DNA of 64,000 bases from Bacillus carboniphilus (GCF_039522365.1 NZ_BAAADJ010000002.1:32140-96139); one strand, 5' to 3'. Counted from the first letter of the stretch, positions 16,124 to 25,928 are shown. Notes: generated by a model not told the origin, from the letters alone. Numbers and translations are program-made.

Positions 16124-19100
16124 TTGTCAGTTACATTTTTATTAGGACGGTCTGGCTCTGGGAAAACGAACAGGATGCTAGACGAAGTTATAGAGGATCT
16201 AAAGGAACAACCACTTGGACCGCCTATTTTGATTATTGTTCCAGATCAAATGACGTTTCAAATTGAATACGAACTAGCCCAACGGTTACCGTCAAACGGG
16301 ATGATACGGGCACAAGTCTATAGTTTTTCAAGATTGGCCTGGAGGGTTCTTCAAGAAACAGGTGGATTAACAAGATTACCAGTGGATTCAACTGGGATTA
16401 GTATGCTGACGAGAAGGATCCTAAATGAACAAAAATCAGGGCTTCGCTTATTTCAATCTCAAGGAGAGAAGGCAGGGTTTATTGAAAAACTAGGGGAGCT
16501 ATTAACAGAGTTAAAACGGTACTGCGTTCAGCCAGAAGAACTCACAGACCTACAAACTGCCATTGAACAAGAAAAGGGCAGAACTACATTGTCGGACAAG
16601 CTATATGACTTACCGCTTGTGTACCAAGCTTTTCAACAGGCACTTGAAGGGAAGTATATTGACCAAGAGGATAGTCTACGGTTGTTATCGGAACAAATGC
16701 CAAGCTCCAAGCTTATTCAAGGATCAAAAGTATATATAGATGGATTTTATAGTTTTACACCTCAAGAATATGAGGTTATCGCAGCTCTTATGAACGCTTC
16801 CGTACACATGAAGGTGTTGTTAACGCTTGATCGCCCTTACCATCATGACGTTCCAGATGAGCTGGATTTATTTAGACTGCCTGGAGAAACCTATGCTACC
16901 TTATTTCAAATGGCAAGGGACGCTGGAATTCAGACATCAGATGAGTTACTTACTGACCAGTATAGGCTAGATTCTTCTCTCACTTACCTAGAAAAAGAGT
17001 TAACAAGCATGCCGCCAGCTCCTTTTCATGATCAAACGTCGATTACACTTGCTGAAGCATCCAATCGAAGGGCAGAAGTTGAAGGAATGGCTCAATCCAT
17101 TCATGCTATGGTTCGTGAAAAAGGCTACCGCTATAAAGATATATCCATCCTTGTTCGAAATGGAGCAGGGTATGACGAACTATTGGATACGATATTTAAA
17201 GATTATGAGATTCCTTATTTTAAGGATCAAAAGAGGAAAATGCTTCATCATCCTGTCATCGAACTTATTCGTTCTGCTCTAGAAGTTATTCAACAGAACT
17301 GGAGATATGACCCGGTCTTTAGAGCCATTAAAACGGAATTATTATATCCAATTGAAATTAATCCTACTGAATTTCGTTCAAAAGCTGATGTACTCGAAAA
17401 CTATTGCTTAGCTTATGGGATAAAAGGTAAACAATGGACGAGTAAGGACAGATGGAAATATAGAAGGTATAAAGGTCTTGAATGGACGGATCTTCCTCAA
17501 ACGGATGAAGAAAAAGAAATGGAAACCACTTTAAATGAGTTAAGAATTATGGTTTCTGCTCCAATTATTCGCTTAGGTAACCGTCTAAAACGGGCCAAGA
17601 CTGTTACTCAAAAATCTGAGGCACTCTACTTATTTTTAGAAGAATTAGAGATTCCGGCTAAATTAGATAGATGGATCCAGGCTGCAGAAGAAAAGGGGCA
17701 GCTTGAAAGAGCGAGAGAACATGACCAAGTTTGGGATGCCGTCATGGGGTTACTCGACCAAGCAGTCGAACTACTTGGTAATGAAGAGCTATCCTTGAAA
17801 CAATACGCAGAAATCATTGAGTCTGGGTTTGAGGCTATGAACTATGCTCTCGTACCACCTTCTTTAGATCAAGTGGTCGTTGCCAATTTAGATCAATCGA
17901 GAATAAACCATGGTAAAGCAAGCTTTGTCATCGGTTTAAACGATGGTGTCCTTCCAGCTAAGCAATCGGATGACGGAATTATTGGGGATGAAGAGCGAAT
18001 TTTTCTTAAAAACGCAGGTGTTCCATTGGCTCCTACAAGTGAGATTCGTTTACTGGATGAAGAGTTTATTGCTTACAAAGCATTTACAACACCATTAGAG
18101 CACCTAGTGGTTAGCTACCCGATTGCAGATGAAGAAGGAAAAAGCTTATTAGCATCTCCTTGGATTAAGCGTCTGCGTGAGGTGTTCCCGGGCCTAGAAG
18201 AAGTAGAATGGGCATTAGAGCCAGGTAAAGATAATGAAAAGCATTTTGTATTGAATCCAGATGTGGCCTTGGCCCATTTAGCTGGCCAATTTCAGCTTTA
18301 TAAAAAAGGCTATCCAATCTCTGAATTTTGGACAGATGTATATAATGGCTTGTTAGAAATACCTTCTATGAAAGTAAAAACTAGACGGGTTCTTTCCAGC
18401 TTATTCTTCGAAAATAAAGCAAAGCCGTTGAATAAAAGCACAACAAAAGAACTGTATGGGGACGAAATTCAAGCGAGTGTATCGAGAATGGAAAAATTCA
18501 ACTCATGTCCATTCTCACACTTTATTTCACATGGGCTACGGTTAGAGCCACGATTGATTTATAAACTAGACGCGCCTAACATTGGGGAACTATTCCATGG
18601 TGCATTAAAGCTTTTAGCAGAAAAGTTAGAAGAACAAAACCGTTCTTGGGCATCACTAAGCCAGTCGGATTGCGAAAAATGGGCGAAGGAAGTTGTAGAA
18701 ACGTTAGCACCTAAACTACAAAATCAAATCCTATTAAGCTCCAATCGACATCATTATATTCGACATAAGCTGGAGCAGGTTATTGCCAAAACTTCATTTG
18801 CATTAAGTAAACAGGCTCAAAGCAGTCAATTTGTGCCAACTGGGCTTGAACTGGGTTTTGGAAAAAAAGGCAAGCTACCTCCACTCACGTTCTCACTCAA
18901 TGATGGAACGAAAATGGAGTTAGTCGGAAGAATTGACCGTGTAGACACAGCTACACATAATGACGGCACCTACGTCCGAATTGTTGATTACAAATCAAGT
19001 CAAAAAGAGTTACAGCTTACTGATATTTATTACGGACTATCGCTTCAAATGTTGACCTACTTGGATCTTGTGGTCACTCATTCGAAAGAGTGGTTAGGAC

Positions 19101-19600
19101 GTGAGGCGGATCCTGCCGGGGTACTTTACTTCCATATTCATAACCCGATTTTACAGTCCAATTCACCAATGGATGAAGAGCAAATTGAATCAGAATTGAT
19201 CAAACAATATAAAATGCTAGGGCTTTTACTATCGGATACAGAAATTGTGAAGCTAATGGACCAAAGTTTAGAAAATGGTTCTTCATCCATCGTTTCAGCC
19301 GGTTTTAAAAAGGATGGGAGCTTTAATGCTTATTCTCGAATTGCATCGAAGGACGAATTTAACCTTCTCCGCAATTACGTGAGAAGTTCCTTTAAAAAAG
19401 CAGGAAATGAGATGGTGGAAGGTCGTGTTGACATTTCTCCTTATAAAATGAAAAATAAAACACCATGTACATTCTGTGCGTATAAATCCATTTGCCAGTT
19501 TGATAACAGCTTACAGGAAAATGGTTACCGAAATTTACAACCTGCCAAATCAGACGTTGCATTGGAATGGATTAGAGAGGAGGTACTAAAAGGTGAATAA
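16124..19600 (+). CDS. addB: ATP-dependent helicase/deoxyribonuclease subunit B (AddB)
   Basis: This 1158-residue subunit of the AddAB enzyme resects double-strand breaks for RecA-dependent repair, the Gram-positive counterpart of RecBCD. The N-terminal Walker A is GRSGSGKT. The C-terminal RecB-family nuclease has VRIVDYKSSQKEL with the catalytic Asp and Lys. Iron-sulfur cysteines lie in FNSCPFSHF and in CTFCAYKSIC. I start at TTG 16124 behind AAGGAAGGG; an earlier TTG at 16100 is open, but homologues begin near SVTFLLGRSG. It overlaps addA by 8 bp. Confidence 0.95.
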   Translation: MSVTFLLGRSGSGKTNRMLDEVIEDLKEQPLGPPILIIVPDQMTFQIEYELAQRLPSNGMIRAQVYSFSRLAWRVLQETGGLTRLPVDSTGISMLTRRILNEQKSGLRLFQSQGEKAGFIEKLGELLTELKRYCVQPEELTDLQTAIEQEKGRTTLSDKLYDLPLVYQAFQQALEGKYIDQEDSLRLLSEQMPSSKLIQGSKVYIDGFYSFTPQEYEVIAALMNASVHMKVLLTLDRPYHHDVPDELDLFRLPGETYATLFQMARDAGIQTSDELLTDQYRLDSSLTYLEKELTSMPPAPFHDQTSITLAEASNRRAEVEGMAQSIHAMVREKGYRYKDISILVRNGAGYDELLDTIFKDYEIPYFKDQKRKMLHHPVIELIRSALEVIQQNWRYDPVFRAIKTELLYPIEINPTEFRSKADVLENYCLAYGIKGKQWTSKDRWKYRRYKGLEWTDLPQTDEEKEMETTLNELRIMVSAPIIRLGNRLKRAKTVTQKSEALYLFLEELEIPAKLDRWIQAAEEKGQLERAREHDQVWDAVMGLLDQAVELLGNEELSLKQYAEIIESGFEAMNYALVPPSLDQVVVANLDQSRINHGKASFVIGLNDGVLPAKQSDDGIIGDEERIFLKNAGVPLAPTSEIRLLDEEFIAYKAFTTPLEHLVVSYPIADEEGKSLLASPWIKRLREVFPGLEEVEWALEPGKDNEKHFVLNPDVALAHLAGQFQLYKKGYPISEFWTDVYNGLLEIPSMKVKTRRVLSSLFFENKAKPLNKSTTKELYGDEIQASVSRMEKFNSCPFSHFISHGLRLEPRLIYKLDAPNIGELFHGALKLLAEKLEEQNRSWASLSQSDCEKWAKEVVETLAPKLQNQILLSSNRHHYIRHKLEQVIAKTSFALSKQAQSSQFVPTGLELGFGKKGKLPPLTFSLNDGTKMELVGRIDRVDTATHNDGTYVRIVDYKSSQKELQLTDIYYGLSLQMLTYLDLVVTHSKEWLGREADPAGVLYFHIHNPILQSNSPMDEEQIESELIKQYKMLGLLLSDTEIVKLMDQSLENGSSSIVSAGFKKDGSFNAYSRIASKDEFNLLRNYVRSSFKKAGNEMVEGRVDISPYKMKNKTPCTFCAYKSICQFDNSLQENGYRNLQPAKSDVALEWIREEVLKGE

Positions 19601-22600
19601 ACCAAAATGGACACCGGATCAGGCTAAAGCGATTGCATCCTCAGGCAAGGATATTCTGGTTGCAGCTGCTGCAGGTTCCGGAAAAACGGCGGTTCTTGTC
19701 GAAAGAATTATTCAGAGGCTGATGGATGAAGAAAATGGTTACAACGTCGATGAATTGTTGGTCGTTACTTTTACTAACGCATCAGCTGCAGAAATGAGGC
19801 ATCGAATCGGAAATGCATTAGAATCAGCGATAAAAGATAATCCGCATTCTTTGCATCTTCGAAAACAACTAACGCTTTTAAATAAAGCGTCCATTTCAAC
19901 TCTACATTCATTCTGTTTAGATGTTGTAAGAAAGTATTATTACTTAGTCGATTTGGACCCAAACTTTCGAATTGCAGATTCAAGTGAATTAGCGTTAATT
20001 CGAGAAGAAGTCATGGACGAGCTATTGGAAGAAAACTATGCGAAAGAAGAGGCTGCAGAATTTTATAAACTTGTGGATGTCTTTGCAGATGATCGTTCTG
20101 ATTTGCCACTTCAATCCATTGTTAATAAATTGTATGACTTTTCTAGAGCACACCCAAACCCAAATCAGTGGTTACAAAAGCTAATAGAGCTTTATGAACT
20201 TGCTCCAGATACTGACATTAAAGATTTACCTTTCGCACCTACGTTAATGGAGTCCATTCAGATGGAGTTAGATGCTGCCAAAGCATTGATTTCTCAAGCA
20301 ATCGATGTCGCATCTCAACCGGGAGGGCCAGAACCTAGGATTCAAACATTTGAACAGGACCTAGCTCTTATTCAATCTCTTCAAGAGGCGATTGGTATTG
20401 GTTGGGGAACATTGTATCAAGCAATTAACAGTCAAAAATTTGTGACGGCTGCCCGAATTAAGAAAGCAGAATATGATGAAGGTCTAATCGAGCAGACAGA
20501 AAAGTTAAGAAAAAAAGCAAAAGAACTGATAGATTCTGTCAAAAAGCAATTCTTCTCAAGAACACCGGAGTCTTACTTGAAAGATATTCGTGAAATGCAT
20601 CCAGTGGTAGAGGGGGTTGTGAGGCTCGTTCAAGAATACCATGAAAAATTCCAAGCTATAAAAATGGAAAAAGCCATCATTGATTTTGGTGATTTAGAGC
20701 ATTTCTGCTTATCCATTTTAATGGATCACGATGAGCCATCCGATATTGCCAAGGGCTACCGGAATCATTTTAAAGAAATTTTAGTAGATGAATACCAAGA
20801 TACAAACTTGGTTCAGGAAACGATTATTCAGCTCATTAAAAAAGGGACTGAAGAGAATGGAAATTTATTTATGGTTGGTGATGTCAAACAATCCATTTAT
20901 AAATTCCGTTTAGCTGAGCCACAGTTGTTTATTGAGAAATATCGGAGATTCCAATCAGAGAAAGAATCTGATCATGGACTAAGAATTGACTTAGCTCAAA
21001 ATTTCAGAAGTCGCGAAGAGGTTCTTCATGGAACCAACTTTATCTTTAAACAAACGATGGGAGAAAAAGTTGGAGACATTGAATATACAGAGGATGCTGA
21101 ATTAAAGGTAAATGACCTCTATCCTGCGTCACCGACTCCGATTTCCTTTATTTTAATCGAACAAAATAATGCGACGTCGGAAGAGGATGAAGATTCACAA
21201 GAGGATTTAGAAAAATCCCAAATGGAAGCAAGATTTATTGCCAAAGAAATTCGCTCTTTAATTGATAGAGGAACTCAAGTGTATGATGCAAAAAAAGGTG
21301 CCTACCGACCCTTACAGTATAAGGATGTTGTTATTCTTTTACGTTCCATGCCGTGGGCTCAAACCATTATGGAAGAATGTAAAGAACTTAATGTGCCTGT
21401 ATATGCAGACCTTTCTGAAGGCTATTTCGAAGCAACGGAAGTCGCAATCATGCTCTCTTTGCTAAAAATCATTGATAATCCTCAGCAGGATATACCTTTG
21501 GCTTCTGTGTTACGTTCGCCTATTGTTGGCATGGATGAGGAAGAGCTTGCTCACATCCGGATTCATCATAAAAAAGGAACGTACTTTGATGCTTTTAAAA
21601 AGTTTATTCGTACCGAGAAAAATGCTTCAGAATCATGTATTCAAAAAGGAAAAGAGTTCCTGGGGTATTTTGAAAAATGGCGAGAAATCTCTCGTAGGGG
21701 TACTTTGTCTGAACTGATTTGGGAAATTTACCGGGACACTCAATTCCTGGAGTATGTGGGTGGTTTACCTGGTGGCAAACAGCGTCAAGCCAACTTAAGG
21801 GCTTTATATGACCGTGCCAGACAATATGAAACCACTTCCTTTAGAGGGTTGTTCCGTTTCTTGCGCTTCGTTGAGAGATTACAAGAACGTGGAGAGGACT
21901 TGGGAACAGCGCGTTCGATTGGAGAACAGGATGATGTGGTTCGTCTAATGACCATTCACCGTTCAAAGGGCTTAGAGTTTCCTTTCGTTTTCGTAGCTGG
22001 GTTGAATAAAAACTTTAATATGAAGGATGTTCAGGCTTCTACGCTTTTAGATAAAGACTTAGGTTTAGCCATGAAATACGTAGATCCTGTAAAAAGAGTC
22101 ACCTATCCATCCCTGCCACAACTAGCGTTTTCACGGAAACAACGTCTCGAAACTCTATCCGAGGAAATGAGAATTCTATACGTTGCCTTAACAAGGGCAA
22201 AGGAAAAGCTATACTTGATTGGAACTGTAGCAGAGCTAGAAAAGTCCATTGAGAAATGGAATACTTCACTCGATCATAAGGGCTGGCTTTTACCTGACTA
22301 CGTTCGTTCAAAAGCGAGCACGTACATGGATTGGATTGGTCCATCTTTACTTAGACATAAAGATATACAGGAGCAGCTCATGCAAAATGATGTCGTGGTA
22401 GATAGTCCGGTTATCGAACATCCTTCTAGCTGGGTTATTTCAGTCATTACCCCTAGTGAGCTGAGCATTGTTGAGAGTGAAGATTCCCCTCAATCAGAGT
22501 GGTTGAAGTCGATTCGAAATGGTGAACGTATTGGGGATCTGAACGATAACACGGAACAAATAGTAGAACAAATGACTTGGGAGTACCCTTCCAAAGCTAC

Positions 22601-23279
22601 GACCACGATGAGGTCTAAAATGTCTGTTTCAGAATTAAAGAGACAGAGAGAATGGGTGGACCGGGAGGAAATGCTCCCTACACTAAGAAGAAACTCACTT
22701 TTCGATCGCCCAAGCTTTTTACAAGAGAAAAAGCTATCACCGACCGAAAGAGGGACGGCTATGCACTTAGTTATGCAGCACATTTCTCTAGAGACTGAAA
22801 TCAATGTAGAAACCGTTCGAAATTTACTAAAAGAAATGATTTCAAAAGAACTGTTAACAGAAGAACAAGCGGGCAGTGTGGACCCTGTTCTCATTGCAAA
22901 GTTCTTTGAATCAGGTATTGGAGAAAGAATGGTAAAAGCTCCTTATGTATATAGAGAGCTGCCATTTAGCTTCGCTTTGCCTATAGAAAAAGTGAACCCA
23001 TTACACAAAGGTGCGGAAGAAAAAGTTCTCATTCAGGGGATTATTGACTGCTTATTTGAGGATGCGAATGGAGTCGTACTTGTAGATTTTAAATCAGATA
23101 CGATTACCGGAAAGTATCCAAATGGATTTGAGCAGGCGAGACCTGAATTAGTAGAAAGGTACCAAACTCAGATTGACCTTTATAAAACAGCGGTTGAAAA
23201 CATATTAGCGAAACCCCTTCAAGAAGCGTGTCTTTACTTCTTTGATGGTGGACATCAGATATCCTTTATTAAGGAATGA
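19593..23279 (+). CDS. addA: ATP-dependent helicase/nuclease subunit A (AddA)
   Basis: This 1228-residue UvrD/Rep-type helicase with a C-terminal RecB-like nuclease is the motor subunit of AddAB. Walker A is AAAGSGKTAVL, motif II is LVDEYQDTN, motif III contains GDVKQSIYKFR, motif V/VI contains TIHRSKGLEFPFVF and YVALTRAKEKL, and the nuclease core is GVVLVDFKSDTI. The GTG start overlaps the end of addB, behind AGGAGG. In B. subtilis sbcD and sbcC follow; here a repeat array and the gerP operon follow instead. Confidence 0.95.
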   Translation: MNKPKWTPDQAKAIASSGKDILVAAAAGSGKTAVLVERIIQRLMDEENGYNVDELLVVTFTNASAAEMRHRIGNALESAIKDNPHSLHLRKQLTLLNKASISTLHSFCLDVVRKYYYLVDLDPNFRIADSSELALIREEVMDELLEENYAKEEAAEFYKLVDVFADDRSDLPLQSIVNKLYDFSRAHPNPNQWLQKLIELYELAPDTDIKDLPFAPTLMESIQMELDAAKALISQAIDVASQPGGPEPRIQTFEQDLALIQSLQEAIGIGWGTLYQAINSQKFVTAARIKKAEYDEGLIEQTEKLRKKAKELIDSVKKQFFSRTPESYLKDIREMHPVVEGVVRLVQEYHEKFQAIKMEKAIIDFGDLEHFCLSILMDHDEPSDIAKGYRNHFKEILVDEYQDTNLVQETIIQLIKKGTEENGNLFMVGDVKQSIYKFRLAEPQLFIEKYRRFQSEKESDHGLRIDLAQNFRSREEVLHGTNFIFKQTMGEKVGDIEYTEDAELKVNDLYPASPTPISFILIEQNNATSEEDEDSQEDLEKSQMEARFIAKEIRSLIDRGTQVYDAKKGAYRPLQYKDVVILLRSMPWAQTIMEECKELNVPVYADLSEGYFEATEVAIMLSLLKIIDNPQQDIPLASVLRSPIVGMDEEELAHIRIHHKKGTYFDAFKKFIRTEKNASESCIQKGKEFLGYFEKWREISRRGTLSELIWEIYRDTQFLEYVGGLPGGKQRQANLRALYDRARQYETTSFRGLFRFLRFVERLQERGEDLGTARSIGEQDDVVRLMTIHRSKGLEFPFVFVAGLNKNFNMKDVQASTLLDKDLGLAMKYVDPVKRVTYPSLPQLAFSRKQRLETLSEEMRILYVALTRAKEKLYLIGTVAELEKSIEKWNTSLDHKGWLLPDYVRSKASTYMDWIGPSLLRHKDIQEQLMQNDVVVDSPVIEHPSSWVISVITPSELSIVESEDSPQSEWLKSIRNGERIGDLNDNTEQIVEQMTWEYPSKATTTMRSKMSVSELKRQREWVDREEMLPTLRRNSLFDRPSFLQEKKLSPTERGTAMHLVMQHISLETEINVETVRNLLKEMISKELLTEEQAGSVDPVLIAKFFESGIGERMVKAPYVYRELPFSFALPIEKVNPLHKGAEEKVLIQGIIDCLFEDANGVVLVDFKSDTITGKYPNGFEQARPELVERYQTQIDLYKTAVENILAKPLQEACLYFFDGGHQISFIKE

Positions 23280-23333
23280 TTATTCGATAATGGGATCGTG
23301 GTTGTCTGGAAGCAGGGTTTTTAGGGGTGAATT

Positions 23334-23785
23334 GGGACAGCAAGAGGGGTGTCTGTCCGGAAATCATGATTGCCGAGGTGTAAACGGGACAGCAAGCGTG
23401 TTGTCTGTCCGGAAATCGGTGTTGCCGAGGTGTAAACGGGGCAGCAAGCGAGTTGTCTGTCCGGAAATCGGGGATGTCGAGGTGTAAACGGGACAGCAAG
23501 CGTGTTGTCTGTCCGGAAATCGGGGATGTCGAGGTGTAAACGGGACAGCAAGCGAGTTGTCTGTCCGGAAATCGGGGATGTCGAGGTGTAAACGGGACAG
23601 CAAGCGAGTTGTCTGTCCGGAAACCGGGGAAGCCAAGGTGGAAACGGGGCAGCAAGAGCATTGTCTGTCCGGAAACCGTAGTTGTCGAGGTGGAAACGGG
23701 ACAGCAAGAGCGTAGTTTGTCCGAAAACCGGTGTTGCCGATGTTCAAACGGGACAGACGATGTAGCGGCTGTCCCACAAAAGATA
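23334..23785. repeat. Tandem 52-bp repeat array, eight full units plus a partial one
   Basis: Units start at 23334, 23386, 23438, 23490, 23542, 23594, 23646 and 23698 (exactly 52 bp each), with a truncated copy at 23750. Each begins GGGACAG or GGGGCAG and carries CTGTCC about 12 nt later, forming a GGACAG/CTGTCC hairpin. The truncated last copy keeps a full 7-bp stem and the 12-nt loop although its other half is lost. A diverged copy may precede the array (23282-23333). There are no unique spacers, so this is not CRISPR. All three minus-strand frames are open across it, but no start signal supports a gene. Confidence 0.92.
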
Positions 23786-23792
23786 TGAAACA

Positions 23793-23833
23793 AAAACAAG
23801 AGGAGAAAAACAATGTTTTTCTCCTCTTGTTTT
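23793..23833. terminator. Terminator of the gerP operon (bidirectional)
   Basis: A perfect 19-bp stem with a 3-nt loop (AAAACAAGAGGAGAAAAAC, AAT, and its complement) is flanked by A and T runs. It lies 6 bp beyond the gerPF stop codon and can also stop plus-strand transcripts leaving addA and the repeat array. Confidence 0.92.
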
Positions 23834-23838
23834 ATTCA

Positions 23839-24057
23839 CTAAGCATTCCCTGTAATTGGTTGGTCGACCGCATTACAGTCAATGTAGTTCGTAGCGCTTA
23901 ATCCATTATTGGTGATTACAAAAGGACCAGTGTTTAATCCACCTGAACCAGCAACTGTTTTGGAGCTGCTTTTAGGGGATACATAAAAGGTGTCTCCGAA
24001 CTGGACCTCTCCTCCGCTAACTGAAAAAATTTGAACAGGTCCTACAATGGCAGGCAT
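23839..24057 (-). CDS. gerPF: Spore germination protein GerPF
   Basis: This 72-residue small coat-associated protein of the GerPA/GerPF family begins MPAIVGPVQIF and contains VQFGDTFYVSPKS and the family segment GSGGLNTGPF. GerP proteins help nutrient germinants pass the spore coat to their receptors. I start at the second in-frame ATG (24057), whose AAAGGATG is well placed; an ATG at 24066 would add three residues. It is the last gene of the gerP operon. Confidence 0.9.
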   Translation of the reverse strand: MPAIVGPVQIFSVSGGEVQFGDTFYVSPKSSSKTVAGSGGLNTGPFVITNNGLSATNYIDCNAVDQPITGNA

Positions 24058-24103
24058 ATCCAACATCCTTTGTATCTTTATTTACTCTGAACAGTACTTC
24101 TCA

Positions 24104-24508
24104 TTATTGTATGACAGTTGGACCATTACCGTTCGCCCGAGGTTTTAATTGTCGGATATTTTTAACCCGTGCTTCCATGTGGGCACAACCAATGTTCCCA
24201 ACCTTCACAATGGAAGCAGAAGAAATCCCGTTAATATCAATCGAATCCACATAAATACTGGGACAAAGGTGGTAAAAGCTCGAATCTACCACTTCACATG
24301 ATGGGAGTGGTATCGGCTCAACAAAAATGGAAGTCTCCGGTCTCTCCACAGCCCCTTCATGACCAAAGAATATCTCGCGTTCCCGTTGTACAGCGAAAAC
24401 ATCTGAGCGTGAGTTGATTACGCTCGTGTCTCCAAGTCGGAGGGATGAGCTAAAGCTCAGGGTATTCGTTTGAATAGTGTTTACATGGGATATACGTTTC
24501 CAAAACAT
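24104..24508 (-). CDS. gerPE: Spore germination protein GerPE
   Basis: This 134-residue protein of the GerPE family contains HVNTIQTNTLSFSSSLRLGDTSVI, FGHEGAV, and a C-terminal DINGISSASIVKVGNIGCAHMEARVKNIR. It starts 7 bp after gerPD and precedes gerPF. It is a little longer than I recall for the B. subtilis protein (about 120 residues). It acts with the other GerP proteins in coat permeability. Confidence 0.88.
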   Translation of the reverse strand: MFWKRISHVNTIQTNTLSFSSSLRLGDTSVINSRSDVFAVQREREIFFGHEGAVERPETSIFVEPIPLPSCEVVDSSFYHLCPSIYVDSIDINGISSASIVKVGNIGCAHMEARVKNIRQLKPRANGNGPTVIQ

Positions 24509-24515
24509 ATATACA

Positions 24516-24695
24516 TCATCCTTTTGGTGTTAAAGGTACAAAAGGTCCGATAATTAACGATTCAGGGGGGGTATCAAAAGTTGAAGCTAGCTGAATACAA
24601 TCACTATCCCCGATTTGTACTAATCCAGCACTTGCCACACCGTTTATTTTAATACTCCCCACATGCAAATCTCTGTTTAGCACATTAAATTCCAT
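24516..24695 (-). CDS. gerPD: Spore germination protein GerPD
   Basis: This 59-residue protein, short enough to be missed by length-filtered gene finding, begins MEFNVLNRDLHVGSIKING and ends DTPPESLIIGPFVPLTPKG. The DTPPESLIIGPF segment is diagnostic of GerPD. Its start lies inside the last codons of gerPC (11-bp overlap). It fills the expected place in the A-B-C-D-E-F order, so the operon is complete. Confidence 0.93.
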   Translation of the reverse strand: MEFNVLNRDLHVGSIKINGVASAGLVQIGDSDCIQLASTFDTPPESLIIGPFVPLTPKG

Positions 24696-25308
24696 CTTTC
24701 TTACTACCTCCTTGTTGTTCTTGTTGAAAGCGAGAAAAGAAAGAAAAGACGCCTTGCTGAATTTCTCCTTTCAATCGCTGCGATACCATTTCGACTACCT
24801 GTTCTTGTGGTTCTTGTTGAATAACATGATGTGGGAGTTGTTTGATATGGTGTTGAATTCTTGTTTTTAACTGATTTTTGATATCATTTCTTATAAAGTC
24901 CACATACTGGTCATCTGCGGTAATGCCAAGTTGATTTTGTGTATCCGATATTATTTGGGGTATGGTTTGATCCATGTATTGATTCATATTTTGCTCAACG
25001 AGGTCTTGCAAAACTATATTCTTAGGGTCTGTGCTTGGAGATGGAGTAGGATGTTGGCCGGTAACGAATTCATCCATATTTTGCAGGTCTTGTGGGGTTA
25101 AGCCTACATTTAAGGTACCTTCAAGTGTTTCGACTTTTAATTGATCAAATTTATACTCAATCTTATCAACATGAAGCGTTGGTCGTGAATGTAGTTCATT
25201 GACTAGCTTCTTCAACACTTCAATTTCTTTTTCCAGTTTTTGAATTTTTTTATGATGTTTATCGAGAGTTTGTTGATAGGAGTCAGAATACGAATATTGT
25301 TGATACAT
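24685..25308 (-). CDS. gerPC: Spore germination protein GerPC
   Basis: This 207-residue hydrophilic protein is the largest of the GerP set. An N-terminal coiled coil (about residues 10-45, rich in Lys, Glu and Leu) precedes the GerPC segment HVDKIEYKFDQLKVETLEGTLNVG and a glutamine-rich tail. It lacks a membrane segment. The ribosome site is AAAGGTGG. Overlap with gerPD suggests coupled translation. Confidence 0.9.
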   Translation of the reverse strand: MYQQYSYSDSYQQTLDKHHKKIQKLEKEIEVLKKLVNELHSRPTLHVDKIEYKFDQLKVETLEGTLNVGLTPQDLQNMDEFVTGQHPTPSPSTDPKNIVLQDLVEQNMNQYMDQTIPQIISDTQNQLGITADDQYVDFIRNDIKNQLKTRIQHHIKQLPHHVIQQEPQEQVVEMVSQRLKGEIQQGVFSFFSRFQQEQQGGSKKDGI

Positions 25309-25333
25309 GGAAAAATTCCACCTTTCTAGTCAA

Positions 25334-25597
25334 CTAAGTAGTTGGAGTTCCCAAAGGCACTAACGAGGTGTCAGCTTGAGGGGGACCAGCTTGAGCACCG
25401 CCTAGTTCTCCAACAGGTCCAACCGCTCCTGCTTCACCGAGTGCTTCAGGTGCAGGCCCTATATATCCCCCAGTATTATATAAATAGGCATTGGATGAGA
25501 TACTACCAGAGCTTCCGATTTGTAAAACAGAGGAATTACTTATACTCCCGATTCGTAACACATTAATGTAAATGGACTGTTGAATATAAAATTTCAT
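25334..25597 (-). CDS. gerPB: Spore germination protein GerPB
   Basis: This 87-residue protein begins MKFYIQQSIYINVLRIGSISNSSVLQIG and has YNTGGYIGPAPE, both hallmarks of GerPB. The C-terminal third is a low-complexity Gly/Ala/Pro stretch. It lies 11 bp after gerPA in the operon. Confidence 0.9.
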   Translation of the reverse strand: MKFYIQQSIYINVLRIGSISNSSVLQIGSSGSISSNAYLYNTGGYIGPAPEALGEAGAVGPVGELGGAQAGPPQADTSLVPLGTPTT

Positions 25598-25608
25598 AGA
25601 ATCACCTT

Positions 25609-25830
25609 TTATAAAGTAAATGCGATTGGCATATCGATGCCATCTTGTTCATACGTGTTCGTATTACTTTGTTGGTTCACAACATAGATTCCGTCCCCAG
25701 TATTAAATGAACCGGCTCCAGCAAATGTTTTGGCTGTTGAATAAGGTGTAATGGAATACACATCACCAATATGAAAGACAGCACTACTTCCGATACTAAT
25801 CACTTGAACGACGCCAACTATAGCAGGCAT
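25609..25830 (-). CDS. gerPA: Spore germination protein GerPA
   Basis: This 73-residue first gene of the gerP operon begins MPAIVGVVQVISIGSSAVFHIGD and carries the AGAGSFNTGDG motif shared by GerPA and GerPF. AAGGTGGGAG precedes the ATG. Transcription probably starts from the sigma-K-like promoter about 75 bp upstream, consistent with expression in the mother cell during coat assembly. Confidence 0.92.
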   Translation of the reverse strand: MPAIVGVVQVISIGSSAVFHIGDVYSITPYSTAKTFAGAGSFNTGDGIYVVNQQSNTNTYEQDGIDMPIAFTL

Positions 25831-25900
25831 TAAACTCCCACCTTAAAAACTTTCCTTATTTTGTTGAAATTAGGCTATAATCCTAATAATCTTGATTTTA

Positions 25901-25928
25901 TATCGTATGAGGAAAAGAAGGAGATGTG
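25901..25928 (-). promoter_or_regulatory. Sigma-K-like promoter of the gerP operon
   Basis: On the minus strand CATACGATA (25909-25901) fits the sigma-K -10 pattern CATAnnnTA, and an AC core lies 16 bp upstream at 25927-25926. The gerP operon of B. subtilis is known to be transcribed by sigma-K RNA polymerase with GerE, which agrees. Confidence 0.55.

Noticed and set aside
23334..23785. Possible CRISPR array
   Set aside because: The whole 52-bp unit repeats; there are no unique spacers, and no cas genes lie nearby.
23269..23813. Long minus-strand open frames (128-176 codons) in three frames
   Set aside because: All three are translations of the 52-bp repeat; none has a ribosome site, and the frames simply lack stop codons because the unit does.
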